Shown here piece after piece: positions 61,763-64,000 of a stretch of 64,000 nt of DNA. This DNA comes from Cryptomeria japonica (taxonomy: Eukaryota > Streptophyta > Pinopsida > Cupressales > Cupressaceae), in the NCBI RefSeq assembly GCF_030272615.1, contig NC_081405.1, forward strand, positions 23,079,772 to 23,143,771, given 5' to 3'. The notes under the pieces are model-generated. The model was not told the DNA's origin. It saw nothing but the letters and a program-made list of their open reading frames with translations, and did no database searches. Position 1 is the stretch's first letter, and each line of letters starts with the position of its first letter. The position numbers were made by a program, and so were the translations under genes.

Positions 61763-62920
61763 TGTTGTCATTTTTAGTTTGTTGGCATTTTGCATATAGA
61801 TTGCATTAATGATATGTTGTCATTGATGTCAATTGAACCGCTAATGGTATTCATGTTATTGTTGATATTGTTGTTTTTGATATTGGCTAGTAACCGGTAG
61901 GAAGAGCTTTGTGGAAGATGTTGTAAACCGGTATGTAAAGTTTGTGAGTTGAACTGGTAAACCGGTGTAAAGGGTTAAACCTTTCTATGCAATGTAACCA
62001 GTAAACCCTAACCGATCAAGTTTGTTGGTTTATTATCTGATGAGCGGTAATGCTGGAGACACGTGTGATCATTATATGAGGATAAGTTCAGATTATTTTG
62101 GCACGTTTGTTTGTTGTCTAGGGAAGGAGCAAAGTGGATTGCACCTAATGCATAGTGCGTGATGAGTTACAAAGTCCGATGAAGCGATGATCATGGAGCA
62201 GTTGGAATTTTCTTAAAGAATGTGAAGAGATTGTTATGATTTCTAATGGTCAAGATTGTACCAACTTGTTTGTAATATCGATGATGAGAAATAGGTTTTT
62301 GTTGTGCTACCGACCTAATTGATTTATATTTAAGGTCGATGAAGTTGTTTGCAAAAGTTGTTGGCAAGATTGGCAAAAACCTGTTGAGTGTGTAGTTGCC
62401 TAACCGGTGAATGGATATGCACTTTGAGTAAAGGTGGATTGAATCTTAAAAGGATCTGATCAAGCAAATGTAGTGCTATTCAGACAGATAAAAAAAACTT
62501 GTTGTTTTCTAACAATTACAGCAGAAGTGAAATCCCTTAACTGGGTAAGCTCTAGCAAGCTTGGTTACTTATTAAATCCTCTAACAAGGTGGTCCATTAG
62601 CTTGGATTCTTAAATCCTCTAGCAAGGTTACTCCTAATAGGGTATTGTTCTTTTCATCAAGGCATATTTGTAAATCCCTTAACCGGGTGATTCCTAACCG
62701 AAATTAGTTCTTAACAAGACTTATTGTAAAGCTTTAACAGGCTTGGCTCCTAACAGGGCGAACTTCAGAAGAGTTCAGATAGCTATCCTTGACTGTGATA
62801 TGTTTACTTTGTGTGATTGAATTTGAGTTTGGGAACTTTGTATCAGTTTTTCAATATATTGATTCACCCTCCCCCCCTCTCATTATTCTACCTGATACTT
62901 ATTCTTTCATCATACCATCA
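61763..62920 (+). repeat. 3' LTR of the copia element, internally deleted
   Basis: 1158 bp. Matches the 5' LTR except for scattered substitutions, a loss of about 17 bp near 62000 and a 267-bp loss that joins AGCTATCCTTG to ACTGTGATATG. Confidence 0.9.
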
Positions 62921-64000
62921 CATTTATCTTCCACTTTACCGAGAGTATGAGCCTACACAAATACTTATGATAAAGTAGATGAAGGATGAGAGAGAGAGGA
63001 ACAATTAGGAGCGAGATCATAAGGAGTATAAGACATCACTAATTTCAAATAATCAAGCCCCCAATATTAGGATCTTAACTCACACAATTGCATGTAAGGA
63101 CACACAAAACAAGACAAAGACAAACAAAGACAAAAGGCAAAAGACACACGACACAAAATCTAAAAACCAAAATGAGACCTCAAGTCAACTAGTCAAATTG
63201 AACTCGATAAAAAAAATGGCTTAATCACTAATATCATTCTTGAAATGCCATCACAAGAAAATAAGTGATGACATAAAAAGAGCAAGAGCATGCATCAAAC
63301 CATGAACCACAAATAGCCAAGCTACGATCTCATGGAGAGAAGAAAGGGGAGACATGGATGTTGGTCCTCACAACTAGAATGGCAACTAGGTGATAAAACA
63401 TAATTCAGAGATCGGATATCCTTGAATATCTAACTTTTCCTGTGGCAAAGGCTCATTTAGTTATCAACCAGGGACGTAAACTTGAAATGGGCCAGCACTG
63501 TATGTGCACCAAGTTCATATTGCAACCATTTTATATAACTGCAGGAAAAGAAATTCTTCTTAAAGTAAACACACAAAATCTCTAATAAACTAATACTTAA
63601 TCTTACAACTGGAAATTGCTTTAAACAGTTACTGTTAAAAGATAAAGTTATGGCAAGCAGCAGGAACTACTCTGTTGTTGTGGCTGCAGGAATAGACAAA
63701 TGAACTGTTTCCTATGGTTGCAGGAATAGACAACTGCAGATATCATCTTAGGAAAATATTATAATCCAAATGTCATCTAATCATAAGACCTAAGTAGGAG
63801 TATTATATCAGAAATCTATAAAAATAGAGCCATTGTTTAGGCTCATCAATGGATATCACAGGGTAGCTATGTTTGCTAGGTGATCCATGATAAGAGGAGA
63901 AAGAGAGGACATGGATACTAGGTTCTAGCTATTTTTTTCTAGGTGATCCATTTTGGGGAGGAGAGTCATAATAGTCTAGCTGTGTTTTGCTAATTCCACT
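62921..64000. other. Unrecognised right end of the window
   Basis: No coding region recognised. Small local repeats are present: GTTGCAGGAATAGACAA-like sequence near 63680 and 63717, and CTAGGTGATCCAT near 63878 and 63940. The first part may continue the minus-strand LTR element interrupted at 55808. Confidence 0.4.

Larger units (their letters stand above)
55808..62920 (+). mobile_element. Ty1/copia LTR retrotransposon, degenerate
   Basis: LTRs at 55808-57245 and 61763-62920 start TGTTG and end CATCA. A primer site, TGGTATCAGAGC, lies at 57248-57259 and a polypurine tract at 61751-61761. The domain order gag, protease, integrase, RT, RNase H is that of Ty1/copia. All frames are interrupted. 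The 3' LTR lacks about 270 bp present in the 5' LTR. No target duplication is visible (GGGTT left, CATTT right). The lineage was not resolved. Confidence 0.93.

Overview
This window is nuclear DNA from a land plant. The organism is probably a gymnosperm or another large-genome species. The reasons are one plant-specific bHLH gene with a 9.8-kb intron inside its DNA-binding domain, surrounded by decayed, nested LTR retrotransposons that cover roughly half of the 64 kb. No organellar, rRNA, tRNA, bacterial or CRISPR features were seen. The gymnosperm reading is an inference from intron size and repeat style.

Layout. (1) 1-819 is unrecognised flank. (2) 820-23949 is a Ty3/gypsy element of the Tat type on the + strand, with 1.4-kb LTRs, ATATA target duplications, gag, protease, G-patch, RT, RNase H, a second archaeal-type RNase H and integrase. 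All its reading frames are broken. Inside its G-patch sits a second complete Ty3/gypsy element (7812-15663, - strand, TTTGG duplications) with a chromodomain-like integrase end. (3) 25785-37874, - strand, is the only intact host gene: a seven-exon, 505-residue bHLH factor of the UNE12/LRL type (subfamily XI). Its 5' untranslated part and promoter probably reach the CpG-rich stretch around 41.0-41.7 kb. The large intron 4 holds three tandem duplications with units near 110-120 bp and a solo LTR with GACCT duplications. (4) 43876-49927, - strand, is a small LTR element without a recognised protein. It contains a deleted gypsy element (45897-49400, CAAAT duplications) that keeps only gag and protease. 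(5) 49928-55247 is mostly unrecognised, with one PBS-like site and a 123-bp (AG)n tract. (6) 55248-55737 is an LTR-like fragment, followed by a decayed Ty1/copia element (55808-62920, + strand). (7) 62921-64000 is unrecognised.

How the parts relate. The bHLH protein is the only candidate for host function and is expected to be a nuclear regulator that binds E-box/G-box DNA. The transposons look inactive: every gag-pol frame carries stops, and many of these fit C-to-T change at methylated cytosines. I found no convincing new biological system. The points most worth a second look are the transition-only decay of the nested chromodomain-type element, the large intron in the bHLH domain, the repeat arrays in the Tat element's noncoding regions, and the LTR-leader-LTR arrangement near 43.8 kb.
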